A DNA stretch of 64,000 nucleotides from Micromonospora kangleipakensis (GCF_004217615.1 NZ_SHLD01000001.1:7068001-7132000); one strand, 5' to 3'; shown: positions 27,652 to 36,468, counted from the stretch's first letter. The notes: a model not told the origin generated them from the letters alone. Program-made: numbers and translations.

Positions 27652-27996
27652 TCAGATTGCGACCGGGTGGCGCGGTTCGTAGAGACCGAGTTCGCCGCCA
27701 CCGGGCAGCCGCAGCGCGGTGCGCAGCCCCCACCGCTCCTCGGTGACCGGGATCGTGAACTCGACGCCCTTCGCGGCCAGGTCGGCCATGGTCGCCGCGA
27801 CGTCGTCGCACATCAGGAAGAGTTCGTGGGCCGGCTCGCCCTCGGTCGGGTGCATGGCGAGCTCGGCCGGCGGGAGCTTGAAGATGAGCCAGCCATGGCC
27901 GGCGTCGACGTGGTGGTAGCCGAGCGTGTCCCGGAAGAAGGCGCGGTCCGCCTCTGGGTCACGGCTGTAGATGATCACATGAGCACCATTGATCAT
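27652..27996 (-). CDS. VOC-superfamily (glyoxalase-fold) protein
   Basis: The 114-residue protein has paired beta-alpha-beta-beta-beta modules: AHVIIYSRDPEADRAFFRDTLGY, then AHELFLMCDDVAATMADLAAKGVEF, and the closing RLPGGGELGLYEPRH. Metal ligands likely include a His near the start of module one and the Glu near the end. The role could be antibiotic resistance, dioxygenase or lyase activity; the sequence does not decide. It starts at ATG 27996 on the minus strand. Confidence 0.75.
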   Translation of the reverse strand: MINGAHVIIYSRDPEADRAFFRDTLGYHHVDAGHGWLIFKLPPAELAMHPTEGEPAHELFLMCDDVAATMADLAAKGVEFTIPVTEERWGLRTALRLPGGGELGLYEPRHPVAI

Positions 27997-28146
27997 TCAC
28001 CGACCATAATGCTGAGGCCCGACGTGGCAACGCCAATCTCGCCAGAAAATGCCGCCACCGCTCGCGCCGCCCCAACTGTCGGCACCCGGGGGCCAGGTGC
28101 CCGATGATCTCTTCGCGGCGTTGTCGCAGCTCAGCGGCGGTGAAAA

Positions 28147-28171
28147 GTGGGCCGCCAGGGACTCGAACCCT
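28147..28171 (-). other. tRNA 3'-end fragment, candidate attachment site
   Basis: Read on the minus strand, GGTTCGAGTCC forms a full T-loop, and five paired positions on each side give a T-stem. GCGGCCC then A follows, as for the 3' acceptor strand and discriminator base. Upstream of the T-arm the match to a tRNA fades, so only the 3' end exists. The 3' ends of tRNA genes are common att sites. The isotype is uncertain; tRNA-Lys is my best guess from the acceptor sequence. Confidence 0.5.
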
Positions 28172-28460
28172 AACGTCGATACCCACGCGGAATCCGTGCG
28201 CCCCTGCCTACCCGGCTCCAGGTAAGCCGGGGTGCTTCCCTCACCCGGAGGACCGCGAGGGCGGCAGCGACCTGGTCGGAGTGCTGCGCGCTCGCGGCGG
28301 CCAACTCGTCGGCGGCCGCCTCCGTCCGGATGAGCAGCGCCCGCAACGCCCCGTCGTCATCGGTGTCGACGCCAGCGCCCGCCAGGGCGTTCATCTCGGA
28401 TGCCACGGCTGGATTGTGGCCGGGATGTGCCATGGCACCAACGCGCCGGTCGCCAACCAT
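28170..28460 (-). CDS. Hypothetical protein ending inside the tRNA-like site
   Basis: An open frame of 96 codons contains a helical stretch (ALRALLIRTEAAADELAAASA, one residue per codon with good GC3 in the middle) but a poor start; inner methionines at 28433 and 28394 are possible. The C-terminus runs into the tRNA-derived sequence, so its last residues are encoded by the att region. It may be a small phage-type gene or chance. Not recognised. Confidence 0.3.
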   Translation of the reverse strand: MVGDRRVGAMAHPGHNPAVASEMNALAGAGVDTDDDGALRALLIRTEAAADELAAASAQHSDQVAAALAVLRVREAPRLTWSRVGRGARIPRGYRR

Positions 28461-28538
28461 TGCTCAAGTCAAAGGTGACCAGTTCCCTTCACGCATGACC
28501 GTGTTCCTTACCGATTTGATCAACAGTTTGGAGATAGC

Positions 28539-29708
28539 GTGAAACGCACCGCCATCGCCGGCGCACCGCCGACCAGCAGATCGTGGTACTCCCGGTGATC
28601 AGCGTCCGTCGGCACGGCGACGACCCTCGCCGTGCTGGTGGCGCCGTCCGTCGCTTCGGCAAGTACGACCGACAGGGCACCGGCGGCGACCCCGACCACG
28701 GTGGCCACCACCGCCGGCGTACCCACCGGCTTCGCTCCCACGTCCACCTCGTGGACCGGCCCCACCGACGGCTGGGTGCTGGGCTTCGCGCCGTGCCGGA
28801 CCGGTTCATGCCCGACCCTGATCAGCACCTCGGACGACGCGCGAACCTGGCAGCAGCGCACCGCCCCACGGATGTCGTCCACACCCGACCAGACGAAGAT
28901 CCACTTTGCCAACAAGCTCGACGGGTGGGCCACCGACGGCCAGGTTCTCATGGCCACCCATGACGGTGCCAGCATGTGGTGGCGCGTGCGGCTGCCCGGC
29001 GCTATCGGCTCGGTCAGCATCTCCAAGCTGGCTTCGACCGACCGGTACGCCTATGCGATCGTCACCTACGGGGTCGGAAGCACCAAGACCACCCAGCTCT
29101 ACTCCTCGCCCCTCGGCGAGGACAGCTGGCAGCCGGTGGCCGGCGTCGCGGTACCTGGCAGCGGCGGGTGGGACATCGCCACCCACGGTTCGGCCGCCTA
29201 CGTCGCCCTCGGCGTGATCCACACGTCGATCCGGATGTGGTCGGCAGCCGACGGTAGTGGCTGGACCGAGGTCCAGCCGGTCTGCTCGGTGGACGACGCG
29301 GTGCGGCTGAGCAGCACTAAGCCCGATGACGTCAAGGGCATGTGCAGCTCTAATCCGATCCGCGGCTACATGCAGAAGCAGCTGGTCGAGTCGGCAGGCG
29401 GCGCGGCCCCCGTCGTGCTGGGGCAGGCGCCCAACACGGGGATCACCACCGGGTTCGCGACGGCCTCGGACAGTACCGCGGTCGTGGCCGGTGTCGGTGC
29501 GGGCGCGAGCTGGCTGCACGCCAGCTTCGATGGCGGTACGACGTGGGAGACGCCCCTGACGATTCCCGACGTGCAGCTCCCGATGCTCGACCTGGACTTC
29601 CAAGACGCCACGCACGGCGTGGTGGTCTGGGGCGGACCCGCATGGTCGGGAGCCGCGTTGTACCGCACCACCGATGGCGGTCACACGTGGAGCCAGCTCA
29701 CGCTTTGA
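28539..29708 (+). pseudogene. Secreted BNR/beta-propeller protein with a stop codon in its signal peptide
   Basis: A GTG at 28539 with GGAG ahead starts MKRTAIAGAP, but TGA at 28596-28598 stops it. The same frame then continues as GTATTLAVLVAPSVASAS, a typical hydrophobic core and cleavage site, and about 340 residues of propeller repeats (ISTSDDARTWQQ, LHASFDGGTTWETP and YRTTDGGHTWSQL are BNR-like). The only in-frame start after the stop is GTG 28632, with no ribosome site and a truncated signal. Export is therefore doubtful. Two compensating frameshifts or a single point mutation could explain it. The mature part is otherwise intact. Confidence 0.55.
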
Positions 29709-29718
29709 CGTCAAGGCG

Positions 29719-29751
29719 GCGGTCCGGGGATCGTTTCGGCCCCCGGACCGC
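29719..29751 (+). terminator. Terminator after the propeller gene
   Basis: GCGGTCCGGGG (29719-29729) pairs perfectly with CCCCGGACCGC (29741-29751) around an 11-nt loop, 11 bp after the stop codon. Confidence 0.7.
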
Positions 29752-29784
29752 ATGACCCCGCACGATCGGCCTGGGCAACGGGTG

Positions 29785-30160
29785 CTACAGGTCTCCTCGG
29801 TCGCGCCGCCCTGCTTCGGCATCTCCACCAACAAGAAGCTCGTCCAGCCGCAGCCCCTCCAGCGTCAAAGACGACCGGCCGCCGTAGCACTGAAAGAACC
29901 CACCCAGGCCGCAGGACGGCTCAGGCGTAGACCGCAGTCGCCAAGACGCCTCGTTTACAAGCTCTGTGCAGCCGGTACGTCCACGTCTGGGAACGGTCGT
30001 CAGCTCGGAGAGGAGTCCGTCGCTGCGCTCGTCCGCACGTCCTTGCAGCTCCTGGAAGCTCCCCGTCGCCACCTTCTCCGCTGCCCCGCACGATGTACAC
30101 GACTCCGGCGATGCCGGCGTCGATGACGGCGACCGCTGTGGCGATCTTCAGCGGGTCCAT
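29785..30160 (-). pseudogene. Frameshifted small membrane protein of a lysis-like cassette
   Basis: ATG 30160 overlaps the DUF1906 stop (TGATG) and encodes MDPLKIATAVAVIDAGIAGV, a single membrane helix with the size and position of a phage holin-like protein. After about 30 residues the frame loses coding character, while the adjacent frame continues with ATGSFQELQGRADERSDGLL and more. An extra base near 30080 would explain the shift. The end of the original gene is uncertain. Confidence 0.4.
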
Positions 30161-31023
30161 CAGCCGGCTCCCGGAACGAGCCGCACCGAGGCGAGCACCT
30201 CGCGCAGCTGCTCGACCGTTACCCCGGGCTGCAGCAGCGGGGCGAGCGCCGTCGCAAGGGTTTGCTCGTCGACGTCGGCCAGGGGCCGCGCCTGCGCGGC
30301 CAGGGGCCGCGCCTGCAGCTCCTTCACGCCGCGGTAGGTGTCCTGCAGCGCCACCCCGACGGTCGGGCCGGTGCTGCCGAGAATCCGGCCGAGTAGCCGG
30401 GTGGCCACGAGGTCGGCGTCCGCGTTGGTCAGTGGCATGTCGTCTCCTTGTCCCCATTGGCCGTAGTCAGCTGTCTTGGCGCGGCACAGGTCGACGGTGC
30501 CGCCGGCCAGGGCCACGTGATTGCGGTACTGCTCGAGATGGTTGCCGGGCACCCACACGCCACCCGACCATGCGTAGGTCTGCCAATACCACGCCGCGAC
30601 CCGGTCACGCCGTGCCCATTCGATCGCCCGCCGGCCGCCGTACACGCCGACCCGGCCGGCGCCGATGACGCTGGCCGCGCCGCGCAGCGCGTCGGCGACC
30701 ACCGGCCACTGTCCCGAGGTCACGTCGAAATCCACGGACAGGTAGATCGGCCGGTCGGCAGGCATGCCCAACGCGCGGAAGTGCGCATCGGCCTGACGCG
30801 CCCAGTCGATGCCGGCCGACCGGCCGCCGAGCAATCCGTCGGCTGCGCCTTCGGCGTTGGCCACGATGGACAGCCCGGCCCTGATGAGTGCGCTCGCTTC
30901 CGCGGCGTCGATGTGCTTCCAGCTTCCGCCGGGCCCGCCGTACCTGACAACGAACTTCTTGCCGGCCGCGACCAGCCCGGCAACGCTCGGCCGGTCCCCG
31001 GAGTAGTCAACACCCTCGATCAC
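30160..31023 (-). CDS. DUF1906 glycoside-hydrolase-like protein (phage lysin type)
   Basis: The 287-residue protein starts at GTG 31023 after GAGAGGTGA. The DUF1906 barrel is visible: IEGVDYSGDRP, KKFVVRYGG, LSIVANAEG, PIYLSVDFDVT, RVGVYGGRRAI, YWQTYAWSGG and the Gln-Tyr end motif LEQYRNHV (about residues 1-195). A Q/A/R-rich helical tail follows. Actinophage and prophage genomes often carry such proteins beside holin-like genes, where they are thought to act on the cell wall; Rv2525c is a related cell-wall protein. No signal peptide, in keeping with holin-dependent release. Confidence 0.72.
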   Translation of the reverse strand: MIEGVDYSGDRPSVAGLVAAGKKFVVRYGGPGGSWKHIDAAEASALIRAGLSIVANAEGAADGLLGGRSAGIDWARQADAHFRALGMPADRPIYLSVDFDVTSGQWPVVADALRGAASVIGAGRVGVYGGRRAIEWARRDRVAAWYWQTYAWSGGVWVPGNHLEQYRNHVALAGGTVDLCRAKTADYGQWGQGDDMPLTNADADLVATRLLGRILGSTGPTVGVALQDTYRGVKELQARPLAAQARPLADVDEQTLATALAPLLQPGVTVEQLREVLASVRLVPGAG

Positions 31024-31036
31024 GAGTCACCTCTCG

Positions 31037-31168
31037 CTACGGTGTCGTTTGAACGACAGGCTCCGCTCGCAACCTGAATGCACGCTGATTGCCGTGACGT
31101 CGATCGATCTGGACCGGCCGGCGCTCGGTCGGTCGGTCACCGGCGTAATCGACGCCTTCGATCGCCAT
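31037..31168 (-). pseudogene. Truncated second DUF1906 gene start with intact ribosome site
   Basis: ATG 31168, directly after GGAGGGTGTGTG, encodes AIEGVDYAGDRP, nearly identical to the start of the full DUF1906 protein. The similarity then ends and the frame runs on for 30 unrelated residues to 31037. It looks like a partial duplication or recombination scar of a neighbouring lysin gene. The 43-residue product might still be translated. Confidence 0.5.
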
Positions 31169-31483
31169 CACACACCCTCCACCAGGATCTTGTTGATCTG
31201 GCTCCCTGGGTGAAGCCACGGGCAGGCGCCGGCCGTGCGGGTCCCGAGCCGCCGCCGATCCCGAAGGTGACGTCGTCGACGTCCTCGGTGCCCTGGCGGT
31301 TGTGTGCCAGGCAAGACCCCGACATGTCGGGGTCGTCGGTGCGGTACAGCAGGGCGACGTACTCACCGCGACGCTCGGCCAGAACGAGCCGGGCCCGCTC
31401 CAGGTCCAGGACGCGTACGCCCGTCCACCGCCTACACCGCCTGGCAGGACGATGACGGCGGCCGTCAGCGCGGCCGCAGCCAC
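31169..31483 (-). pseudogene. Frameshifted membrane/secreted protein remnant
   Basis: A GTG at 31483 starts AAAALTAAVIVLPGGVGGG, a signal-peptide-like helix. The reading then passes to the neighbouring frame, with ERRGEYVALLYRTDDPDM and TEDVDDVTFGIGGGSG and typical codon use, ending near the truncated DUF1906 start. No domain is recognised. The gene is probably broken; the exact ends are uncertain. Confidence 0.3.
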
Positions 31484-31517
31484 GGAGATGAGGAGCAGAC
31501 GCCGACAGCCGGAGGGA

Positions 31518-31533
31518 TCGAACGTGTGTTCTA
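31518..31533. promoter_or_regulatory. LexA/SOS-box-like palindrome
   Basis: TCGAACGTGTGTTCTA matches the actinobacterial SOS box TCGAACRNNNGTTCGA at all specified positions except the final GA, which reads TA. It lies 35 bp upstream of the minus-strand membrane/DUF1906 remnants and 12 bp upstream of the integrase tail. SOS control of a lysogenic element is reasonable, but binding is only inferred. Confidence 0.4.
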
Positions 31534-31544
31534 GTAGGCTGCTC

Positions 31545-31706
31545 GGGGTGGAGGTACGTGGTCGGTTGGGGCACGAGAACGCGACCCTGGTCCTGTCGAC
31601 GTATGGGCGCCTGATGCCGGACTCGGAGGAGCGCACCCGCCGGGCGGTCGATGACGCGTGCGGTTGTGCCCCCGGTGTGCCCCAGATCGAGGGCACAACC
31701 GCCTGA
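31545..31706 (+). pseudogene. C-terminal fragment of a tyrosine integrase
   Basis: The 53 residues read GRLGHENATLVLSTYGRLM, then SEERTRRAVDDA. This is the last catalytic block of phage-type tyrosine recombinases, with the LGH box and the nucleophile tyrosine in STYGRL. All upstream catalytic boxes (R, H-x-L-R) are missing and the DNA before 31545 is unrelated, so it is inactive. Confidence 0.7.
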
Positions 31707-31726
31707 CCTGCGAGAATGGGCGGCGT

Positions 31727-32812
<1,086 letters not shown>

Positions 32813-32908
32813 GGGCGGCCAGTCTACGCGGCCCCCGACCCGGCCCTCCCGGCCGGCTTCCGGACCGGTACGCCGACCGCCCGTTCCCGGCCCACCACGC
32901 GCCCCCGG

Positions 32909-33085
32909 CTGGCCTCGACCGATGAGGACGACTACCCCTACTTCCGGTGGCGGGTCGAGCTGACCCCGATGGACCGGACGGTGGACGAGGGCCACCAGAT
33001 CGCGCTGGCCCGGGAGCTGCTCCAGGCGATCGAGGGCCCGGAGGTCCGGGCCACCGTCTGCGCCGCCTTCGAGGACCGGGTCTAA
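32909..33085 (+). CDS. Small protein with no canonical start codon
   Basis: The 58 codons before TAA at 33083-33085 read like a real protein (DEDDYPYFRWRVELTPMDR, then RELLQAIEGPEVRATVCAAFEDRV) with high GC3 throughout. No ATG or GTG precedes this part in frame; CTG at 32909 is the closest candidate. The gene may start at CTG, may be cut from a larger one, or a frameshift at the ATG of ACCGATGAGG may hide the start. Its stop overlaps that of the convergent peptidase gene. Family not recognised. Confidence 0.4.
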   Translation: MASTDEDDYPYFRWRVELTPMDRTVDEGHQIALARELLQAIEGPEVRATVCAAFEDRV

Positions 33086-33816
33086 CCGAGCAGCCGGGGC
33101 TCGATCCGGGTCTCCCGGACGCTGCCGTCCTCGGCCCGGCTCACCTCGTACGCCGCCACGCCCTCGCGGTCCGCGACCGCCTCGACCAGGCGGGTGCCTC
33201 GGTAGACCAGCCCCACCCCGTCGTCGGTGCAGTGGCTCACCGGCAGCGTGCCGTCGCCGACCAGCTTGTGCATCAGCGGCCGCCGCTGCTCCTCGCCGTC
33301 GTAGTGCACCCCGTTGCCGTACGGCAGCCAGCCCAGCCCGTCGGTGAACCCGCGCAGCGTCGGGCCGAAGCTGTCGGTGGCGCCGCCGAGGTGCCAGCAG
33401 ATCGACCCGGCGGAGACCCCGCCCAGCACGACGCCGGCCTGCCAGCACTCGTGCAGGATCTCGTCGAGGCCGTGCGCTCGCCAGACCGCGCAGAGGTTGG
33501 CCACGCTGCCGCCGCCCACCCAGATGATGTCCTGGGCGAGCAGGTGGGCCCGCACGTCCTCGACGTTGGGCATCGGGAAGAGGGCCAGGTGGGACGGGCG
33601 GAACCGGGTGCCGGCGAACGCGCCGTAGAAGACGGTGAACGAGGTCGGCTGGTCGCCGACCGCCTGGTTGAGGTAGCAGATCCGGGGCGCATCACCGGCC
33701 TGCGCCAGCTCGGCCATCAGGTCGAAGACCGGGCCGGGCTGCGCGTCGTACGGGCCGCGCCGCCGGCTGGAGAAGCCCATGCTGGTGGCGACGATGGTCG
33801 GTGCACTGGCGGGCAT
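33082..33816 (-). CDS. Peptidase E-like S51 serine peptidase
   Basis: The 244-residue protein of the S51 (class I glutamine-amidotransferase-like) fold has its nucleophile elbow GGVSAGSICW with Ser135. The strand IIWVGGGSVANL (about 97-109) and a His-containing segment (SHCTDDG) near residue 190 complete the pattern. Peptidase E cleaves Asp-X dipeptides in enterobacteria; the family here is divergent, so the substrate is inferred. Cytoplasmic. Its stop codon overlaps that of the small gene on the other strand. Confidence 0.8.
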   Translation of the reverse strand: MPASAPTIVATSMGFSSRRRGPYDAQPGPVFDLMAELAQAGDAPRICYLNQAVGDQPTSFTVFYGAFAGTRFRPSHLALFPMPNVEDVRAHLLAQDIIWVGGGSVANLCAVWRAHGLDEILHECWQAGVVLGGVSAGSICWHLGGATDSFGPTLRGFTDGLGWLPYGNGVHYDGEEQRRPLMHKLVGDGTLPVSHCTDDGVGLVYRGTRLVEAVADREGVAAYEVSRAEDGSVRETRIEPRLLG

Positions 33817-33878
33817 GGTCGTCCTTCCGGTCGGTCCTGGTCACGATCATCCTGCGCCACGCCGGCCGGCCCGGTCGC

Positions 33879-34397
33879 TCAGCCCTCCGCCTCGGCGGCG
33901 GCGAGCAGCGTCCGCAGCAGGTCGGCCAGGCGGGCCTGGTCCTCGGGCGGCAGCGCGTCGAGGATCTGCCGCTGCACGGCGAGCCCGGCGTCGACCGACT
34001 CCTCGACCACCCGGCGACCGGACTCGGTGAGGGTGACCCGCAGCCCGCGCCGGTCCGCCGGATCGGGCGTACGCCGGACCAGGCCGGCCCCTTCCAGCCG
34101 GTCCAGCCGGCCGGTCATTCCGCCGGAGGTGAGCATCAGCCCGGCGGCGAGCGCCTTCGGCGCGAGCGTGTACGGCTCGCCGGAGCGGCGCAGCGCGGCG
34201 AGCACGTCGAACTCGCCGCGGCCGATGCCCCAGCCGGCGTAGACCTTCTCCTGGCGGTCGCCGACCAGCCGGGCCAGCCGGTAGATCCGACCGAAGACGG
34301 CCATCGGCTCGGGCCGCATCCCGGCCCGTTCCCGTCGCCACTGCTCGACGATCACGTCGACGTCGTCCGCTGCTGCCACTCCGGGATTGTGCCGCAC
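33879..34397 (-). CDS. MarR-family transcriptional regulator
   Basis: The 172-residue winged-helix regulator starts at GTG 34397 after GGGGAAGGG. The recognition region MLTSGGMTGRLDRLEGAGLVRRTPDPADRRGLRVTLT is typical (read in two parts: the helix from LTSGG to LEGAG and the wing with DPADRRG). It is divergent from an EamA-type transporter with a palindrome between the two starts, the standard layout for ligand-controlled repression of an exporter. The ligand is unknown. Confidence 0.87.
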   Translation of the reverse strand: MRHNPGVAAADDVDVIVEQWRRERAGMRPEPMAVFGRIYRLARLVGDRQEKVYAGWGIGRGEFDVLAALRRSGEPYTLAPKALAAGLMLTSGGMTGRLDRLEGAGLVRRTPDPADRRGLRVTLTESGRRVVEESVDAGLAVQRQILDALPPEDQARLADLLRTLLAAAEAEG

Positions 34398-34425
34398 CTC
34401 GCCCTTCCCCTTTCACTCGACATTA

Positions 34426-34442
34426 ATTAGCTTAGTGCTAAT
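34426..34442. promoter_or_regulatory. Candidate MarR operator
   Basis: ATTAGC-TTAGT-GCTAAT is a perfect 6-bp inverted repeat in an unusually AT-rich patch midway between the divergent marR and eamA starts. It is 30 bp from each start codon, where both promoters must lie. Size and location fit a MarR dimer site. Confidence 0.65.
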
Positions 34443-34472
34443 CTACTTAGCGACGAGGTAAGGACGGAACAC

Positions 34473-35564
34473 ATGGACCGACGCTGGAGCGACGTCGCGC
34501 TGACCGCCGCCGCCCCCACCGCCTGGGGCACCACCTACCTGGTCACCACCGAGCTGCTCCCCGCCGACCGGCCACTCTGGTCCGGCGCGCTCCGGGCGCT
34601 GCCGGCCGGGCTGCTGCTGCTCGCGCTGACCCGCCGCCGACCGCACGGCGTCTGGTGGTGGCGTTCGGCCCTGCTCGGCGCGCTCAACATCGGCGCCTTC
34701 TTCCCGCTGCTGTTCCTCGCCGCGTACCGGCTGCCCGGCGGGACCGCCGCCGTGCTCGGCGCGGCCCAACCGCTGCTGGTCGCCGCGCTCGGCGTGGTCG
34801 CCCTCGGCGCCCGGCCCGGCCGGCCGGCGCTGCTCGCCGCGCTGGCCGCGCCGCTCGGCGTGACCCTGGTGGTGCTGCGACCGGGGGCGGCGCTGGACCC
34901 GCTCGGCATCGCGGCCGGCCTCGCCGGCACCGCCGCCATGGCCGCCGGGCTGGTGCTCACCCGGCGCTGGGGACGGCCCGCCGGGGCCGGCACCCTCGCC
35001 GCGACGAGCTGGCAGCTCGTCGCGGGCGGCCTGATGATCGTGCCGCTGGCCGCCGCCGTCGAGGGCGCGCCCGCCGCACCGGACCGGGCCGCCCTGCTCG
35101 GGTACGCCTGGCTCGGGCTGGTCGGCACCGCCGGGGCGTACGCGCTCTGGTTCCGGGGCGTCGCGCTGCTGCCGGTGACCCGGGTGTCGGTGCTAGGCGC
35201 GCTCAGCCCGCTGACCGCCGCCGCGCTCGGCTGGCTGGTGCTCGACCAGGCGCTCGGCCCGGTGCAGCTCGCCGGCTTCGCCGTGGCGGTCATCGCGACG
35301 GTGGTCGGCCAGCTGCCCGGTCAGCCGGCCAGCAACCGACGCCAGTCGGGGGCCGGGCCGTCGCGCTCCACCCACTCGGGCAGCGGGCCGGGCGACAACT
35401 CCGCCGCCGCGGCGCGCGGCAGGACGAAGCGGTGCGCGGCGGCGGGGCCGGCCGCGTACGACTCGTCGAGCATCCAGCGCACCTCGTCGACGGTCCAGCC
35501 CAGCCCGGCCCGGCCGGCGATCTCCCGGACCAGCCGCAGGCCCACCCGGGTGTCGTCGTCGTAG
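34473..35564 (+). CDS. EamA/DMT-family transporter with antisense-overlapping tail
   Basis: The 363-residue product has ten hydrophobic helices in two EamA repeats (residues about 8-140 and 148-285), fitting a drug/metabolite exporter. AGGTAAGGA precedes ATG 34473. The transporter fold should end near VVGQLPGQP (about 35330). The frame, however, runs 78 residues further as a Ser/Arg/Pro-rich tail lying fully antisense to the convergent gene at 35321-35785. The natural stop may have been lost, or the tail is tolerated. It is controlled in all likelihood by the divergent MarR protein. Confidence 0.82.
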   Translation: MDRRWSDVALTAAAPTAWGTTYLVTTELLPADRPLWSGALRALPAGLLLLALTRRRPHGVWWWRSALLGALNIGAFFPLLFLAAYRLPGGTAAVLGAAQPLLVAALGVVALGARPGRPALLAALAAPLGVTLVVLRPGAALDPLGIAAGLAGTAAMAAGLVLTRRWGRPAGAGTLAATSWQLVAGGLMIVPLAAAVEGAPAAPDRAALLGYAWLGLVGTAGAYALWFRGVALLPVTRVSVLGALSPLTAAALGWLVLDQALGPVQLAGFAVAVIATVVGQLPGQPASNRRQSGAGPSRSTHSGSGPGDNSAAAARGRTKRCAAAGPAAYDSSSIQRTSSTVQPSPARPAISRTSRRPTRVSSS

Positions 35565-35785
35565 AAGCGCACGCACCAGTGGTGCGCCCACATGCCGAGC
35601 GCGCGCAGCCCGGCCGCGTCCAGCGAACCGGCGAGCCGGCCGCAGGCGGTCTCCGGAAAGGCCCGCCCCGGGTCGTCGGCGCGGTCCCGCTCGATCGCGC
35701 CGTAGGCTGCCGGCGCCACCACCCGCATCCGGTCGTAGAAGCCCTGCACCACCGCGCGGTCCAGCCGGACCCGTCCGGACCGCAT
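35321..35785 (-). CDS. Hypothetical soluble protein
   Basis: The 154-residue protein starts at ATG 35785 with GAGGTG upstream. It is helical, with several aromatic and charged stretches (VVQGFYDRMRVVAPAAYGAI, GMWAHHWCVRFYDDDTRVG, VDEVRWMLDESYAAG). GC3 is high on this strand, which supports it over the antisense transporter tail. No domain recognised. Confidence 0.55.
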   Translation of the reverse strand: MRSGRVRLDRAVVQGFYDRMRVVAPAAYGAIERDRADDPGRAFPETACGRLAGSLDAAGLRALGMWAHHWCVRFYDDDTRVGLRLVREIAGRAGLGWTVDEVRWMLDESYAAGPAAAHRFVLPRAAAAELSPGPLPEWVERDGPAPDWRRLLAG

Positions 35786-35958
35786 CAGCGGGCACCTCGC
35801 CCGGCCACGCTCGCCATCCCCCGCACCTTTTCTTGAGTTGGTGGCGGGACGGTACCGGCCACTACCGACACTTTCGGGCCGGAAATCGTTGCGGCGCCAG
35901 GGATAGCTGGCCTGAGCTGGGGCGTCTGTAACTGTGACAGTGAAAACGGGGAGGGTGG

Positions 35959-36468
35959 GTGGACGAGGACGAACGGGCCCGGCTGGCCGACTTCGTGGCG
36001 AGCCGGACCCCGGCGCTGATGCGGGTCGCGTACCTGCTCACCGGGGACCGGCACGCCGCCGAGGACCTGGTCCAGTCGGCGCTGGCCAAAACCATCCCGA
36101 AGTGGCGGACGCTGCGGCACGCCGACCCGGAGGGTTACCTGCGCGCGGTCATGTACCGCGAGCAGGTGAGCTGGTGGCGGCGGCTGCGGCGACGCCGGGA
36201 GACGACGCTCACCGGGGCCGACGAGGCGGTCCAGGCGGACTTGAGCGGTAACACCGACGTACGGCTGGCGATGCGCGCCGCCCTGCGCCGGCTGCCGCCC
36301 GCGCAGCGCACGGTGCTGGTCCTGCGCTACTACGAGGACCTCACCGAGACCCAGGTGGCCGAGCTGCTGGACTGCTCGATCGGGACGGTCCGCAGCCGCA
36401 CCCACCGGGCGGTGGCCCGGCTGCGCCAGCTCCTGCCGGACGTCGAACTCCTGGAGGTACGGCCGTGA
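35959..36468 (+). CDS. SigE-family ECF RNA polymerase sigma factor
   Basis: The 169-residue sigma factor of the actinobacterial SigE-like ECF group has region 2 (ASRTPALMRVAYLLTGDRHAAEDLV, read across residues 12-38), the region-2.4 basic stretch, and region 4 (LPPAQRTVLVLRYYEDLTETQ, then GTVRSRTHRAVARLRQLL). It starts at GTG 35959 after GGGGAGGG. The downstream gene overlaps by GTGA and encodes a membrane protein, as ECF/anti-sigma pairs do. The trigger is unknown. Confidence 0.9.
   Translation: MDEDERARLADFVASRTPALMRVAYLLTGDRHAAEDLVQSALAKTIPKWRTLRHADPEGYLRAVMYREQVSWWRRLRRRRETTLTGADEAVQADLSGNTDVRLAMRAALRRLPPAQRTVLVLRYYEDLTETQVAELLDCSIGTVRSRTHRAVARLRQLLPDVELLEVRP

Larger units (their letters stand above)
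28147..31706. mobile_element. Decayed integrated element (prophage or ICE remnant)
   Basis: The region is bounded on the left by a tRNA 3'-end match (28147-28171, minus strand) and on the right by the C-terminal end of a tyrosine integrase (31545-31706). Inside are lysis-like DUF1906 genes (one full, one truncated), small membrane-protein fragments with frameshifts, a broken secreted propeller gene and a LexA-like box. GC3 is lower and less regular than in flanking housekeeping genes. Integration at a tRNA followed by decay explains this best. The second tRNA-derived repeat was not found. Confidence 0.55.

Noticed and set aside
27959..28186. 75-codon minus-strand frame starting in the tRNA-like site
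   Set aside because: Its first half reads plausibly (PGGPLFTAAELRQRREEII), but it starts inside the tRNA-derived sequence, overlaps the VOC start and has no ribosome site; evidence was too thin to call it a gene.
28147..28200. Complete tRNA gene
   Set aside because: Only the T-arm and 3' acceptor strand fit. The anticodon arm, D-arm and 5' acceptor strand are missing upstream on the minus strand.
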